A DNA stretch of 64,000 bases from JACVRM01 sp036824245. Its GTDB lineage: Bacteria; Actinomycetota; Thermoleophilia; Gaiellales; Gaiellaceae. The DNA is taken from the NCBI GenBank assembly GCA_036824245.1, contig DAITAO010000001.1:45758-109757 (forward strand), given 5' to 3'. Positions 57,177 to 64,000 of the stretch are shown here, one piece after another. The notes under the pieces are model-generated. The model made no database searches. It had not been told where the DNA came from and worked only from the letters and a program-made list of their open reading frames with translations. Numbering within the stretch: the first letter of the stretch is position 1; each line of letters begins with the position of its first letter. The position numbers and the translations under genes were made by a program.

Positions 57177-57974
57177 TCAGCGAGTCGTGACCTCGTCCTC
57201 GATGCGGTCGGTGTATTTCTCGAAGGCGCGGGTCTCGGTGGAGAACTGGATGATGCGCTCCTGGCCGTGGAACGGGTACTTGCGCCAGACGTCGACATGC
57301 TTGTCGACGATCTCGATGAGGTTGTAACAGGGCCGTGTGTTACCGCGCAGTCGCGTCGACGAAACCGTGCCGGTGTTGACGACGAAGAGGTTCTCGAGGC
57401 GCCAGGCATACGGGACGTGCTTGTGGCCGCTGAGCACCATGTCGACCCCTGCGCGCTGGAGGCACTCGATCGCGTCGCCCGCATCGTTGACGATGTTTCG
57501 CTCGCGCCCGGTCCCCGGCACGGGCAGCAGATGGTGGTGCATTACGAAGATGTTGACCCCCGAAGGCTCGGCGAACTGCTGCTCGATCCACGAGTAGCGC
57601 CCCCGGCCGATCTGGCCTTCGTCCAGGTCGGGTTGCGTCGAGTCGACGGCGACGACCGTGATGCCGTTCAGGCGCAGCACCGAGTTGCGATCGCCGAACA
57701 GCTGCTCGAAGTGGAGGTAGCCGACGTTCCGTGAGTCGTGGTTGCCCGGGATGATCACAAACGACTCGCACTGGATCCTGTCGAGGTACGACTTGGCCTC
57801 GAGATACTCCTGCCGGAAGCCGAAGGTCGTGAGATCGCCCGTGCAGATGACGATGTCGGGCTCCATCTCGTTGATCTCGCCAATCGCCCGATCCATGAGG
57901 CTGGGCACGAAATGCGCTCCACCACAGTGGATGTCTGAGATGTGGGCGATCAGAAACGCATTGTTCTCCGCCAT
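57177..57974 (-). CDS. Calcineurin-like metallophosphoesterase
   Basis: The 265-aa product has the dimetal motifs ISDIHCGG, VICTGDLTTFG, VIIPGNHDSRNVG, VMHHHLLPV and LSGHKHVPY. It belongs to the broad cyclic-nucleotide or diester phosphodiesterase group. It heads the cDPG operon, so it might open cyclic diphosphoglycerate or clear a by-product, but this is only inference. The ATG at 57974 has TAGACT seven bases upstream and no ribosome binding site; the GTG at 57980 is the alternative. Confidence 0.85.
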   Translation of the reverse strand: MAENNAFLIAHISDIHCGGAHFVPSLMDRAIGEINEMEPDIVICTGDLTTFGFRQEYLEAKSYLDRIQCESFVIIPGNHDSRNVGYLHFEQLFGDRNSVLRLNGITVVAVDSTQPDLDEGQIGRGRYSWIEQQFAEPSGVNIFVMHHHLLPVPGTGRERNIVNDAGDAIECLQRAGVDMVLSGHKHVPYAWRLENLFVVNTGTVSSTRLRGNTRPCYNLIEIVDKHVDVWRKYPFHGQERIIQFSTETRAFEKYTDRIEDEVTTR

Positions 57975-57981
57975 CCACACA

Positions 57982-57987
57982 AGTCTA
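57982..57987 (-). promoter_or_regulatory. Probable -10 box (TAGACT) of the cDPG operon
   Basis: TAGACT on the minus strand ends seven bases before the ATG at 57974, predicting a leaderless message for the first gene of the operon. The divergent gene has TAGCCT at 58022-58027, four bases before its GTG. Confidence 0.45.
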
Positions 57988-58031
57988 GAGCGCGCGCATG
58001 ACGCTCATCCGACGGCGCTGCTAGCCTTCCG

Positions 58032-58400
58032 GTGCGTGCAGAAATGCCCGTTTTCCAGGCATATTCAGGAATTGAGGAACCGCGCTTTGCGAACGACGTC
58101 GAGCTCGAGTGCGCGAAGATCCTCGACTACCACGGCGTGCCGTGGGAGTACGAGCCGCGCACATTCGTGCTCGAGCGCGATAGCGAGGGCCGGGTGGTCG
58201 AGGCGTTCACGCCCGACTTCTACCTGCCTGAACAGGACCTCTACCTGGAGGTCACGACCATGAAGCAGTCGCTCGTCACCCGCAAGAATCGCAAGCTGCG
58301 CAAGCTGCGTGAGCGCTACCCCGAGGTGCGGGCGAAGCTCTTCTACAAGCGCGACATCGAGCGTCTGGCGCAACGATACGGTCTCGACCTAGCCAGCTGA
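58032..58400 (+). CDS. PD-(D/E)XK-nuclease-like small protein
   Basis: The 122-aa product has FANDVELECAKILDYHGVPWEYEP, then FTPDFYLPEQDLYLEVTTMKQ and KNRKLRKLRERYPEVRAKLFYKRDIERL. The E...PDF...ExT arrangement resembles the PD-(D/E)XK nuclease core, though the usual lysine after the second acidic residue is threonine here, with a lysine three residues on. It may be a nuclease or an inactive nucleic-acid-binding relative. ATG 58044 is an alternative start. It lies just upstream of hpt on the same strand. Confidence 0.6.
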   Translation: MRAEMPVFQAYSGIEEPRFANDVELECAKILDYHGVPWEYEPRTFVLERDSEGRVVEAFTPDFYLPEQDLYLEVTTMKQSLVTRKNRKLRKLRERYPEVRAKLFYKRDIERLAQRYGLDLAS

Positions 58401-58420
58401 GCGACCCGCGGATCGGCGAC

Positions 58421-58972
58421 GTGTACCTCTCCGCCGGGGAGATCGCAGCCCGCGTCTCAGAGCTCGGAGCGACGATCGCCGGGGACTACGAGGGGCGCGA
58501 GCCGCTGCTCGTGGCGCCGCTCAAGGCGAGCCTCGTCTTTCTGGCCGACCTGTCGCGCGCAACGCCGATCCTGCACCACCTCGACTTCGTCGAGCTCGCC
58601 CCGTACGAAGGGGGCGGCAACGGCGGCTCGATCCGGCTGCTCAAGGATCTCGACGCACCGATCGAAGGCCGTCACGTGCTCGTCGTCGAGGACGTGATCG
58701 ACACCGGCCTCACGCTCAACTACCTGCGCAAGACGTTCACATTGCGCCGCCCGGCCTCGCTCGCCGCCGTGACGCTGCTCGACCGGCCCTACCGACGCCT
58801 CGTGGACGACCTGCCGGTCCCGTACGTCGGCTTCACGGTGCCGGACGAGTTCTTCGTCGGGTACGGCTTCGACCTCAGCGAGCGCCACCGCAACCTTCCC
58901 GATCTCCACATCGTCCTGTCCCCCGAAAGTCAGGCGCGCTTCGCGGGCCATGACGACTTTCCGGGTGGTTGA
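58421..58972 (+). CDS. hpt: Hypoxanthine phosphoribosyltransferase
   Basis: The enzyme salvages hypoxanthine and guanine with PRPP. The 183-aa product has VAPLKASLVFLADLSR, DFVELAPYEGGGNGGSIRLLKD, the PRPP motif VLVVEDVIDTGLTL and DEFFVGYGFDLSERHRNLPDLH, all typical. The last 17 or so codons (from SPESQARF to the stop) lie within a repeat of family C, so the C-terminus has probably been replaced or extended by the element. The GTG at 58421 has no strong ribosome binding site. Confidence 0.9.
   Translation: MYLSAGEIAARVSELGATIAGDYEGREPLLVAPLKASLVFLADLSRATPILHHLDFVELAPYEGGGNGGSIRLLKDLDAPIEGRHVLVVEDVIDTGLTLNYLRKTFTLRRPASLAAVTLLDRPYRRLVDDLPVPYVGFTVPDEFFVGYGFDLSERHRNLPDLHIVLSPESQARFAGHDDFPGG
58921..58965 (+). 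repeat. Family C palindromic repeat over the hpt 3' end
   Basis: CCCCGAAAGTC (58921-58931) and GACTTTCCGGG (58955-58965) are inverted arms with one mismatch, inside the last codons of hpt; the stop is 58970-58972. The inner part GCCATGACGAC is shared with the copies at 60.2-60.4 kb. Flanking GACAGACAGACGCCGCGAAG also matches the flank of those copies. Confidence 0.65.
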
Positions 58973-59120
58973 CAGACAGACGCCGCGAAGTCCGTCTGCG
59001 GCGGCCCGGCGCGTCGCTTGCAAAGCGGCGAGGGCACAACCGGATCCGCTCTTTACACTGACTATCACTGTTAACTTCGCGGCCTGCACATCGTCGCGAT
59101 GCTTCACTCGGCCGCGTAGC

Positions 59121-59519
59121 GTGGTGCGGTACGCGGCGACCGTTCTGTACGTGCCCGACGTCGCGGCCGCGGTCGCGTTCTACGAGCGTGCGTTCGGCCT
59201 GGAGCGCGTGCATCTCGACGAGCACGAGAACGGTGCGTACGCCGAGCTCGCCACGGGCGCGACCGTCATCGCCTTCGCATCGCACGACCTCGTCGAGCGT
59301 CACGTGCCTATGCCGTTCAGCAACGCGAGCCGGGAGACGTCTCCGCCACCCGTCGACCTTCTGTTCGTGACGGGCGACGTCCATGCCGCGTACGAACGAG
59401 CGGTCGAGGCTGGTGGCGAGCCGATCACGGCACCGGAGCGCAAGCCCTGGGGTCAGACCGTGGGTCTCCTCCGCGACCTGAACGGATTTCTCGTCGAGCT
59501 GTCCAGCCCGGATAGCTGA
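59121..59519 (+). CDS. Glyoxalase/bleomycin-resistance-type VOC protein
   Basis: The 132-aa product has the VOC pattern TVLYVPDVAAAVAFYERAFGLE, YAELATGATVIAFASHDLVE, DLLFVTGDVHAAYERAVEAG and PWGQTVGLLRDLNGFLVEL, the last holding the metal-site glutamate. Substrate unknown: metalloenzyme or binding protein are both possible. GTG codons at 59121 and 59124 are the likely starts; the frame upstream runs through repeat sequence. The 148 bases before it hold the flank of the family C repeat and no gene. Confidence 0.8.
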   Translation: MVRYAATVLYVPDVAAAVAFYERAFGLERVHLDEHENGAYAELATGATVIAFASHDLVERHVPMPFSNASRETSPPPVDLLFVTGDVHAAYERAVEAGGEPITAPERKPWGQTVGLLRDLNGFLVELSSPDS

Positions 59520-59553
59520 CAATCACGATTGGCCCTCCAGCAAGCAAAGATTG

Positions 59554-60153
59554 TTACATGCTCTTGTCCCAGCCGGACGGCAGCGAAGGCAGTGGCCAGG
59601 CCGGGTCGGGCCGCCAGTCCTCCCAGCCGGTTGGGACGAGCCGGTCGAGGTCGGCAACAACGCTCTCGGCCTCGCAGCGGACCGCGCGTGCTTCCTCGGC
59701 CGTGAAGTGGCCGTGACGCGTCGCTTCTTCGAAGTGTTCCTCGTCCTTCCATGACCAGGAGCCGTCCGGCTTGATCACGACGTCGAGTGCCTGATCGCGC
59801 GTATCGAAGCCGAACGGCGTCCGCCGTAGCTGCTCTTGGAGGTTCACGTACCAACATCGGAACCGCCAGTCTTCCTCGTCCCAGAACAGGTCGAGCGAAT
59901 GTGCCTCATGTAGCGGCGTCAAACAGAGCCGGTGCGTGCGGCTCCAGACGACGTCCCCAAGCGACCAGTCCTCGCCTCCGACGTCTGTGATCCTGTGCAG
60001 CGGCGCCCCGGAGAACAGCTTCCCGCGCGTACCCGGCGCCAGGTAGAGCACGACGAGATCTGCGGTCTCCTCGACAAGGGTGTGCGGCATTGCCGCCCGC
60101 ACGTGTCCGCGAAAGACGCTCCGCACGAGCACGGGACCGCCCGGACATCGCAC
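59554..60153 (-). CDS. DUF402-domain protein (FomD/Ntdp-like)
   Basis: The 199-aa product contains ETADLVVLYLAPGTRGKLF, FRCWYVNLQEQLRRTPFGFDTRDQALDVVIKPDGSWSWKDEEHFEEA and GHFTAEEARAVRCEAESVV, the DUF402 pattern with its conserved Asp/Glu/Lys residues. Relatives hydrolyse nucleoside di- or triphosphates or cytidylylated phosphonates. The substrate here is unknown. The GTG start is uncertain because no ribosome binding site is seen. It is convergent with the VOC gene. Confidence 0.75.
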   Translation of the reverse strand: MRCPGGPVLVRSVFRGHVRAAMPHTLVEETADLVVLYLAPGTRGKLFSGAPLHRITDVGGEDWSLGDVVWSRTHRLCLTPLHEAHSLDLFWDEEDWRFRCWYVNLQEQLRRTPFGFDTRDQALDVVIKPDGSWSWKDEEHFEEATRHGHFTAEEARAVRCEAESVVADLDRLVPTGWEDWRPDPAWPLPSLPSGWDKSM

Positions 60154-60230
60154 CGCGAGAGTAAACCACCGCCGGAGCCGGCTTTGCCCGGCGGCGGCAC
60201 ACCGCGCGAAGCCGCGTCTGTCCTCAAAGA

Positions 60231-60277
60231 CCTCCGAAAGTCGTCATGGCGCGCGCAGCACGCCGGACTTTCGGAGG
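60231..60277. repeat. Family C palindromic repeat, copy 1 of a tandem pair
   Basis: CCTCCGAAAGTC (60231-60242) and GACTTTCGGAGG (60266-60277) are perfect 12-bp inverted arms. The preceding segment (AGCCGG.TTTGCC.GGCG, CACCGCGCGAAGCCGCGTCTG) recurs about 107 bases on, before copy 2. It lies between the M23 peptidase and DUF402 genes. Confidence 0.75.
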
Positions 60278-60336
60278 CGAGCAGCCGGGCTTTGCCTGGC
60301 GCAGGCACCGCGCGAAGCCGCGTCTGACTCAAATCC

Positions 60337-60387
60337 CCTCTGAAAGTCGTCATGGCTGCGGCGAAGCCGCAGCCGGACTTTCAGAGG
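60337..60387. repeat. Family C palindromic repeat, copy 2, over the M23 stop codon
   Basis: CCTCTGAAAGTC (60337-60348) and GACTTTCAGAGG (60376-60387) are perfect arms. Compared with copy 1 both arms changed (C to T, G to A), keeping the pairing. An inner GGCTGCGGC-GAA-GCCGCAGCC stem extends it. The TGA of the M23 peptidase gene (60383-60381) lies within the right arm. Confidence 0.8.
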
Positions 60388-61580
60388 TAGCCCAGCGGAT
60401 CGACGGCGGCGCCGTTGACTCGCACTTCGAAGTGCAGGTGCGGGCCGAAGCAGTGGCCCGTGCAGCCCACGTAGCCGATCGTCTGGCCCTGCGAGACAGA
60501 ACCGCCTGACACGGCGAAGCCGGACAGGTGGGCATACGCGGTGGCGAGCCCGCCCCCGTGGTCGATGACGATCAGGTTGCCGTAGCCGCCCAGCCAGCCG
60601 GCCGAGATGATCGTGCCGCTGGCAGCGGCGAAGATCGGCGCGCCGTGACCGGCGGCGATGTCGATGCCCTCGTGCATTCGGCCCCAGCGCCAGCCGAATG
60701 AGCTCACCACGGTCCCAGAGACCGGCCAGACGAACCCGGACGAGGAGGGAGCGTCGGTCGATACCGACGCGCTGGGCGAGACCGACTGTGTGGTAGCGGA
60801 CTGGGCCGCCTGGATCTGGGCCGTGAGCTGCGAGCTGACCGCCTCGAGCGCACGCGCCTCGGCAGCGTAGCCGTGGTGTGCTTCCTCCACCGAGGCCAGC
60901 GTCTGCTCGCGTGAGCGGTGTGCCGCCGTCAAACCTTCCTTGCGCGAGACGAGCTGTGAGTGGAGCGCGAGCTGCTGGGTCGTGCGGATCGCGATCACGC
61001 GCGTCGCCGCTGCCACGCGCGACTGCGTGCGCTTGGTCTTTGCACGGAGGGCGCGCATCTGGTCGCGGGCAGCTTTCACCTGCGCAGAGATGTGCGCATC
61101 CTGATCGCCGATGTCGCGCACGAAATCCAATCCGTCGAGCATGTCGGAGAAGCTCGCCGCCGAGACGATCACGTCGAGCGCGTCGGGATCGTCCCGCTGA
61201 TAGAGGGCGATGAGCCGCCGATTCAGACGCTGGACTGACTCCCGGTGCTGGCGACGCAGGAAGGCCAGCCGCCTGGTTTGCAGATCCAGCAGCTCGGTAA
61301 GCTGCGCGAGCCTCTGACGATGCAGGGCGAGATCCTCTTCGAGCGCGTCGAGCCGCCTCGTGACGTCGCCGACCTGCCGCTCGAGCGCCCGGATGTCGGA
61401 CGACACGGAGGCGATCTCCGCCGCGAGCGCGTCCTCACGCTGCTCGGCAACGGCCATCTTCGCCTCGAGCGAGGCGATCTGCGCATCGACGGCCTCCTTG
61501 CGGTCATCCGGGTCGCCCGCAGCAGGCCCGACGAGAACGAGCGGCAGGACGAATGCAAGGAGAAGGAGGCGCCGAGCCAT
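60381..61580 (-). CDS. Secreted M23 peptidase with N-terminal coiled coil (EnvC/NlpD-like)
   Basis: The 399-aa product has a signal peptide (MARRLLLLAFVLPLVLVGPA), a long coiled coil (about residues 25-265) and a C-terminal LytM/M23 domain with HEGIDIAAGHGAPIFAAASG, the H and D zinc ligands, and FGPHLHFEVRVNG. It should cut peptidoglycan or activate an amidase at the septum. The stop codon and last codons lie in a family C repeat arm. ATG 61580 is preferred because it starts the signal peptide. Confidence 0.93.
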   Translation of the reverse strand: MARRLLLLAFVLPLVLVGPAAGDPDDRKEAVDAQIASLEAKMAVAEQREDALAAEIASVSSDIRALERQVGDVTRRLDALEEDLALHRQRLAQLTELLDLQTRRLAFLRRQHRESVQRLNRRLIALYQRDDPDALDVIVSAASFSDMLDGLDFVRDIGDQDAHISAQVKAARDQMRALRAKTKRTQSRVAAATRVIAIRTTQQLALHSQLVSRKEGLTAAHRSREQTLASVEEAHHGYAAEARALEAVSSQLTAQIQAAQSATTQSVSPSASVSTDAPSSSGFVWPVSGTVVSSFGWRWGRMHEGIDIAAGHGAPIFAAASGTIISAGWLGGYGNLIVIDHGGGLATAYAHLSGFAVSGGSVSQGQTIGYVGCTGHCFGPHLHFEVRVNGAAVDPLGYL

Positions 61581-61651
61581 AGGGCAGAGGTTCGAGCGAC
61601 CGTCGAACGACCCTGCCGCTCGCATCACCTGTTACTTCGTACGGGGCGAGT

Positions 61652-62077
61652 CTAGCTGGCTGCGCGGCGGGCGTTGCGAGGAATCGACAGCGAAACGGCG
61701 TTTGGGCGATCGCCTTCGCCCGGCGCCGGTGGTGTCGGCACCTCGACGCGGCCGGTCGGCACAGGCTGTTGAGGCTCCTCCGGGGCCGGCTCGAGTGCCC
61801 GGAGGGCAGAGGCCGCCCGCGCGCGTAGCGAGCCGACCTGCGCGCCATAGTCGACATCCGAGACCTTGCCGGTGCGGTGGTCGAACTCGAGCTCGGCGAG
61901 CGCCGCGAGCGCCCGGTCACGATCCTCCAGGAGCGCCAGGCGGCTGCGCTCTGCCTGGCTCGTCCCGGCAAGCTCATCGCGCTCCACAGGCACGTCGGGC
62001 TCGCGTAGGAAGGGCAGCGCCACGACAAGCACGACGAGGATCGCCAGCAGCGCCGCGAGCAGCAGCGCCACCGTCAT
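61652..62077 (-). CDS. CcmI/CycH-like cytochrome c maturation protein, short form
   Basis: The 141-aa product begins with one membrane helix (MTVALLLAALLAILVVLVVA) then the CcmI-like segment LALLEDRDRALAALAELEFD and HRTGKVSDVDYGAQVG, and a Pro-rich tail; the TPR part of long CcmI proteins is missing. Its ATG overlaps the ccmF stop (ATGA), so it is cotranslated with CcmF and likely helps present apocytochrome c. Confidence 0.75.
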   Translation of the reverse strand: MTVALLLAALLAILVVLVVALPFLREPDVPVERDELAGTSQAERSRLALLEDRDRALAALAELEFDHRTGKVSDVDYGAQVGSLRARAASALRALEPAPEEPQQPVPTGRVEVPTPPAPGEGDRPNAVSLSIPRNARRAAS

Positions 62078-64000
62078 GCGCGGGCCGCCGCCGGTTGCCG
62101 GCCGTAGCGAAGCGCCAGCCGTCGTTGCTCACGGGCGTCCGGCCAGAGCGTGACGAGCGAGCCGGCGAGGAAGACGAGGCCGGCCAGCCAGATCAGGTTG
62201 ACGAGCGGCTTCACCGAGGCCTCCAGGACGACGACGTCTCGACCCCTGAGGTCGTCGGCGTTCAGGAACAGGTCCTCGCCCGTCAGCCAGTCGCTGCGGA
62301 TGGAGACCTCGCGCGAGACCTCGTTCTCCGCGAGATAGTCGTTCTTGCCCGGCTCCAGGCGGCCCAGGTTCTTCCCGCTCCGCTCCACGTCGATCAGCGC
62401 CCGCCCCTGCACGGCATTCTGGCCCTGCCTGATCTGCGTGCCCAGGTAGGTCAAGCTGTAGTCGCCGACCACCATCGTCTCGCCGCGCCGCAGCGTCTCC
62501 TCACGCTTCGTGTCGTATGCGCTCGAACCGACCACCCCGATCGCGAACAGCACGATGGCCGCGTGCACCACATAGCCGCCGTAACGGCGCCTGTTGCGCG
62601 CCACGAGTGACGTGAAGGCCGCGCCCCAGGAGCCGCTCGACGTGGCGCGACGCGCGCTCGTTCCCCGCGCGAACTCGAGCACGATCGACGCGAGCACGAA
62701 CGCCGCGAACGTGTAACCGATCAGACCCGGAATCGACGAGCCGGCGCCAAGCGCGAGCAGCACCACGCCCACCGCCAGCGCGGTCCCCGCCGGCCAGGCG
62801 AAGGTCCGGCCAAGTGAGCGGAGCGATGCGCGCCTCCACGCCACGAGCGGCCCGATGCCCATCAGCAGGAGCAGCGGCAGCCCGAAGACCTTGAGGAAGA
62901 AGTTGTAGTACGGCGGCCCCACCGTCACCGACTCGCCGCGCACCGCCTCCGACACGATCGGATACACGACTCCCCACAGGATCGTCAGGCACAGCGCGAT
63001 GAGCAGCAGGTTGTTGTAGAGGAAGGTCGCCTCGCGCGAGACGATCGACTCGAGCCTCGTCCGCGCCCGCAACATGTCGAGCCGAGCGAGGACGAGCGCT
63101 ACAGAGCCTGCGACGACGAGCCCGATGAAGCCCAGGAACCAGGGACCGATCGAGCTCTCCGTAAACGAGTGAATCGAGTTGAGCACCCCGGAACGGGTCA
63201 GAAAGGTGCCGAACAGCGCCAGGCAGAACGCGCCGATCACGAGCAGCACGTTCCAGACCTTCAGCATGCCGCGCTTCTCCTGGATCATCACGGAGTGCAG
63301 GAAGGCCGTCGCGGCCAGCCATGGCATCAGCGCGGCATTCTCGACGGGGTCCCACGCGTAGTAGCCGCCCCAGCCGATCTCGACGTAAGCCCAGTGTGCC
63401 CCGAGCAGCTGGCCGATGCCGAGGAACGTCCACGCGACGATCGTCCAGCGCCTCGTCACGACGAGCCACATCTCGTCTGCGCGGCGCGCGAGCAGTGCGC
63501 CGATCGCGAAGGCGAATGGCACCGTCAGGCCGATGTAGCCCAGGTAGAGGAGCGGCGGGTGGGCGAGCATGTAGGGGTTCTGCAGGCTGGGCGTCAGGCC
63601 GACGCCGTCCGCAGGCGCTGCCTGCGTGGCGAACGGGCTTGCCACGGCGACGAGCAGGAAGACGAAGAAGCCGCCGATCAACGCGAGCACCGGGACGACC
63701 CAGGGCACCAGGTCGTGGGCTGTGCGGCGGGTGAGCAGAAGCGCGGCGGCCGAGTATCCGGTCAGCACCAGCAACCAGAGCAGCAGCGAGCCTTCCTGGC
63801 CTCCCCAGAAGGCCGAGGCTGCGTAACGGTCGGGCAGCGCGAGGCTGGTGTGCTCCGCGACATAGGTGAACGAGAAATCGCGCCTCAGCAATGCCGCGAG
63901 TAGCACGCCGCTCGCCACCAGCGCCACGCCGAACGCGGCCAGCAGCGCGTTCTGGGCCGAGGCCGCCAGCCGGCGCCGGCCGCGCCACGCGGCATAGCCG
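62074..64000 (-). CDS. ccmF: Cytochrome c maturation protein CcmF, cut by window end
   Basis: CcmF is the haem lyase subunit that joins haem to apocytochrome c on the outer side of the membrane. The frame stays open to the window edge, giving 641 aa without a start; about 20 residues are probably missing. Seen are SAFWGGQEGSLLLWLLVL, NPYMLAHPPLLYLGYIG, the WWD haem motif GWGGYYAWDPVENAALMPW, TFLTRSGVLNSIHSF and many membrane helices. With ccmI this indicates a System I pathway in this actinobacterium. Confidence 0.95.
   Translation of the reverse strand, partial: GYAAWRGRRRLAASAQNALLAAFGVALVASGVLLAALLRRDFSFTYVAEHTSLALPDRYAASAFWGGQEGSLLLWLLVLTGYSAAALLLTRRTAHDLVPWVVPVLALIGGFFVFLLVAVASPFATQAAPADGVGLTPSLQNPYMLAHPPLLYLGYIGLTVPFAFAIGALLARRADEMWLVVTRRWTIVAWTFLGIGQLLGAHWAYVEIGWGGYYAWDPVENAALMPWLAATAFLHSVMIQEKRGMLKVWNVLLVIGAFCLALFGTFLTRSGVLNSIHSFTESSIGPWFLGFIGLVVAGSVALVLARLDMLRARTRLESIVSREATFLYNNLLLIALCLTILWGVVYPIVSEAVRGESVTVGPPYYNFFLKVFGLPLLLLMGIGPLVAWRRASLRSLGRTFAWPAGTALAVGVVLLALGAGSSIPGLIGYTFAAFVLASIVLEFARGTSARRATSSGSWGAAFTSLVARNRRRYGGYVVHAAIVLFAIGVVGSSAYDTKREETLRRGETMVVGDYSLTYLGTQIRQGQNAVQGRALIDVERSGKNLGRLEPGKNDYLAENEVSREVSIRSDWLTGEDLFLNADDLRGRDVVVLEASVKPLVNLIWLAGLVFLAGSLVTLWPDAREQRRLALRYGRQPAAARA

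Noticed and set aside
60080..60509. Short + strand frames between the DUF402 and M23 genes
   Set aside because: They run through the family C palindromes and into the antisense of the M23 gene; peptides such as ESRHGARSTPDF are repeat translations.

Overview
The window is a high-GC bacterial chromosome segment, almost fully coding, from an actinobacterium. Signs of this are a division and cell-wall (dcw) cluster with mraZ but no ftsA, a DNPR-type (meso-diaminopimelate) MurE, a SecD-SecF fusion, an ECF sigma/ogt pair and a fused PafB-PafC-like WYL regulator. I think class Thermoleophilia (Gaiellales/Solirubrobacterales) is most likely; this is inference from gene content, not a phylogenetic result. 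No rRNA, tRNA, CRISPR array, prophage or complete insertion sequence was found.

Layout. 0.1-1.9 kb: a cysteine-rich unknown protein and a Ca2+/H+ antiporter. 1.9-7.2 kb (minus): glycine-cleavage operon gcvT-gcvH-gcvPA-gcvPB plus threonine aldolase, so glycine, serine, threonine and one-carbon metabolism are joined. 7.3-22.1 kb (minus): a compact dcw cluster mraZ-rsmH-ftsL-ftsI-murE-murF-mraY-murD-ftsW-murG-murC-murB-ftsQ-ftsZ, with an MraZ-box operator in front of mraZ and a good separate promoter in front of ftsZ. 22.4-30.7 kb: sugar kinase, ECF sigma and ogt, a haem-oxygenase-fold protein, an ArsR-AHSA1 pair, an operon of degenerate response regulator, lipoprotein and secreted L,D-transpeptidase-like protein, then a UbiB-type kinase. 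30.9-36.7 kb (minus): queA-tgt-yajC-secDF-phasin-like. 37.2-41.4 kb: a two-component system headed by a secreted protein, and a cation/proton antiporter. 41.4-48.3 kb: fatty-acid/aldehyde enzymes, a frameshifted hydrolase-cyclase fusion, dispersed and tandem repeats, and two zinc-ribbon proteins. 48.6-53.9 kb: PafBC-like fusion, queG, quinone reductase and a DUF59 protein. 53.6-58 kb (minus): metallophosphoesterase, cyclic 2,3-diphosphoglycerate synthetase, 2-phosphoglycerate kinase, GlpX and DUF59 in one apparent operon. 58-64 kb: a nuclease-like protein, hpt, VOC and DUF402 proteins, an M23 peptidase and c-type cytochrome maturation genes ccmI and ccmF (cut by the window end).

Two themes go beyond single genes. 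First, many operon-leading genes lack a Shine-Dalgarno sequence and have a TANNNT -10 box 6-9 nt before an ATG or GTG, which points to leaderless mRNAs. Second, several families of palindromic repeats sit between genes; one family overlaps the stop codons of two unrelated genes and shows a compensatory base-pair change. The most interesting gene set is the apparent cyclic 2,3-diphosphoglycerate pathway, a compound best known from thermophilic methanogens.
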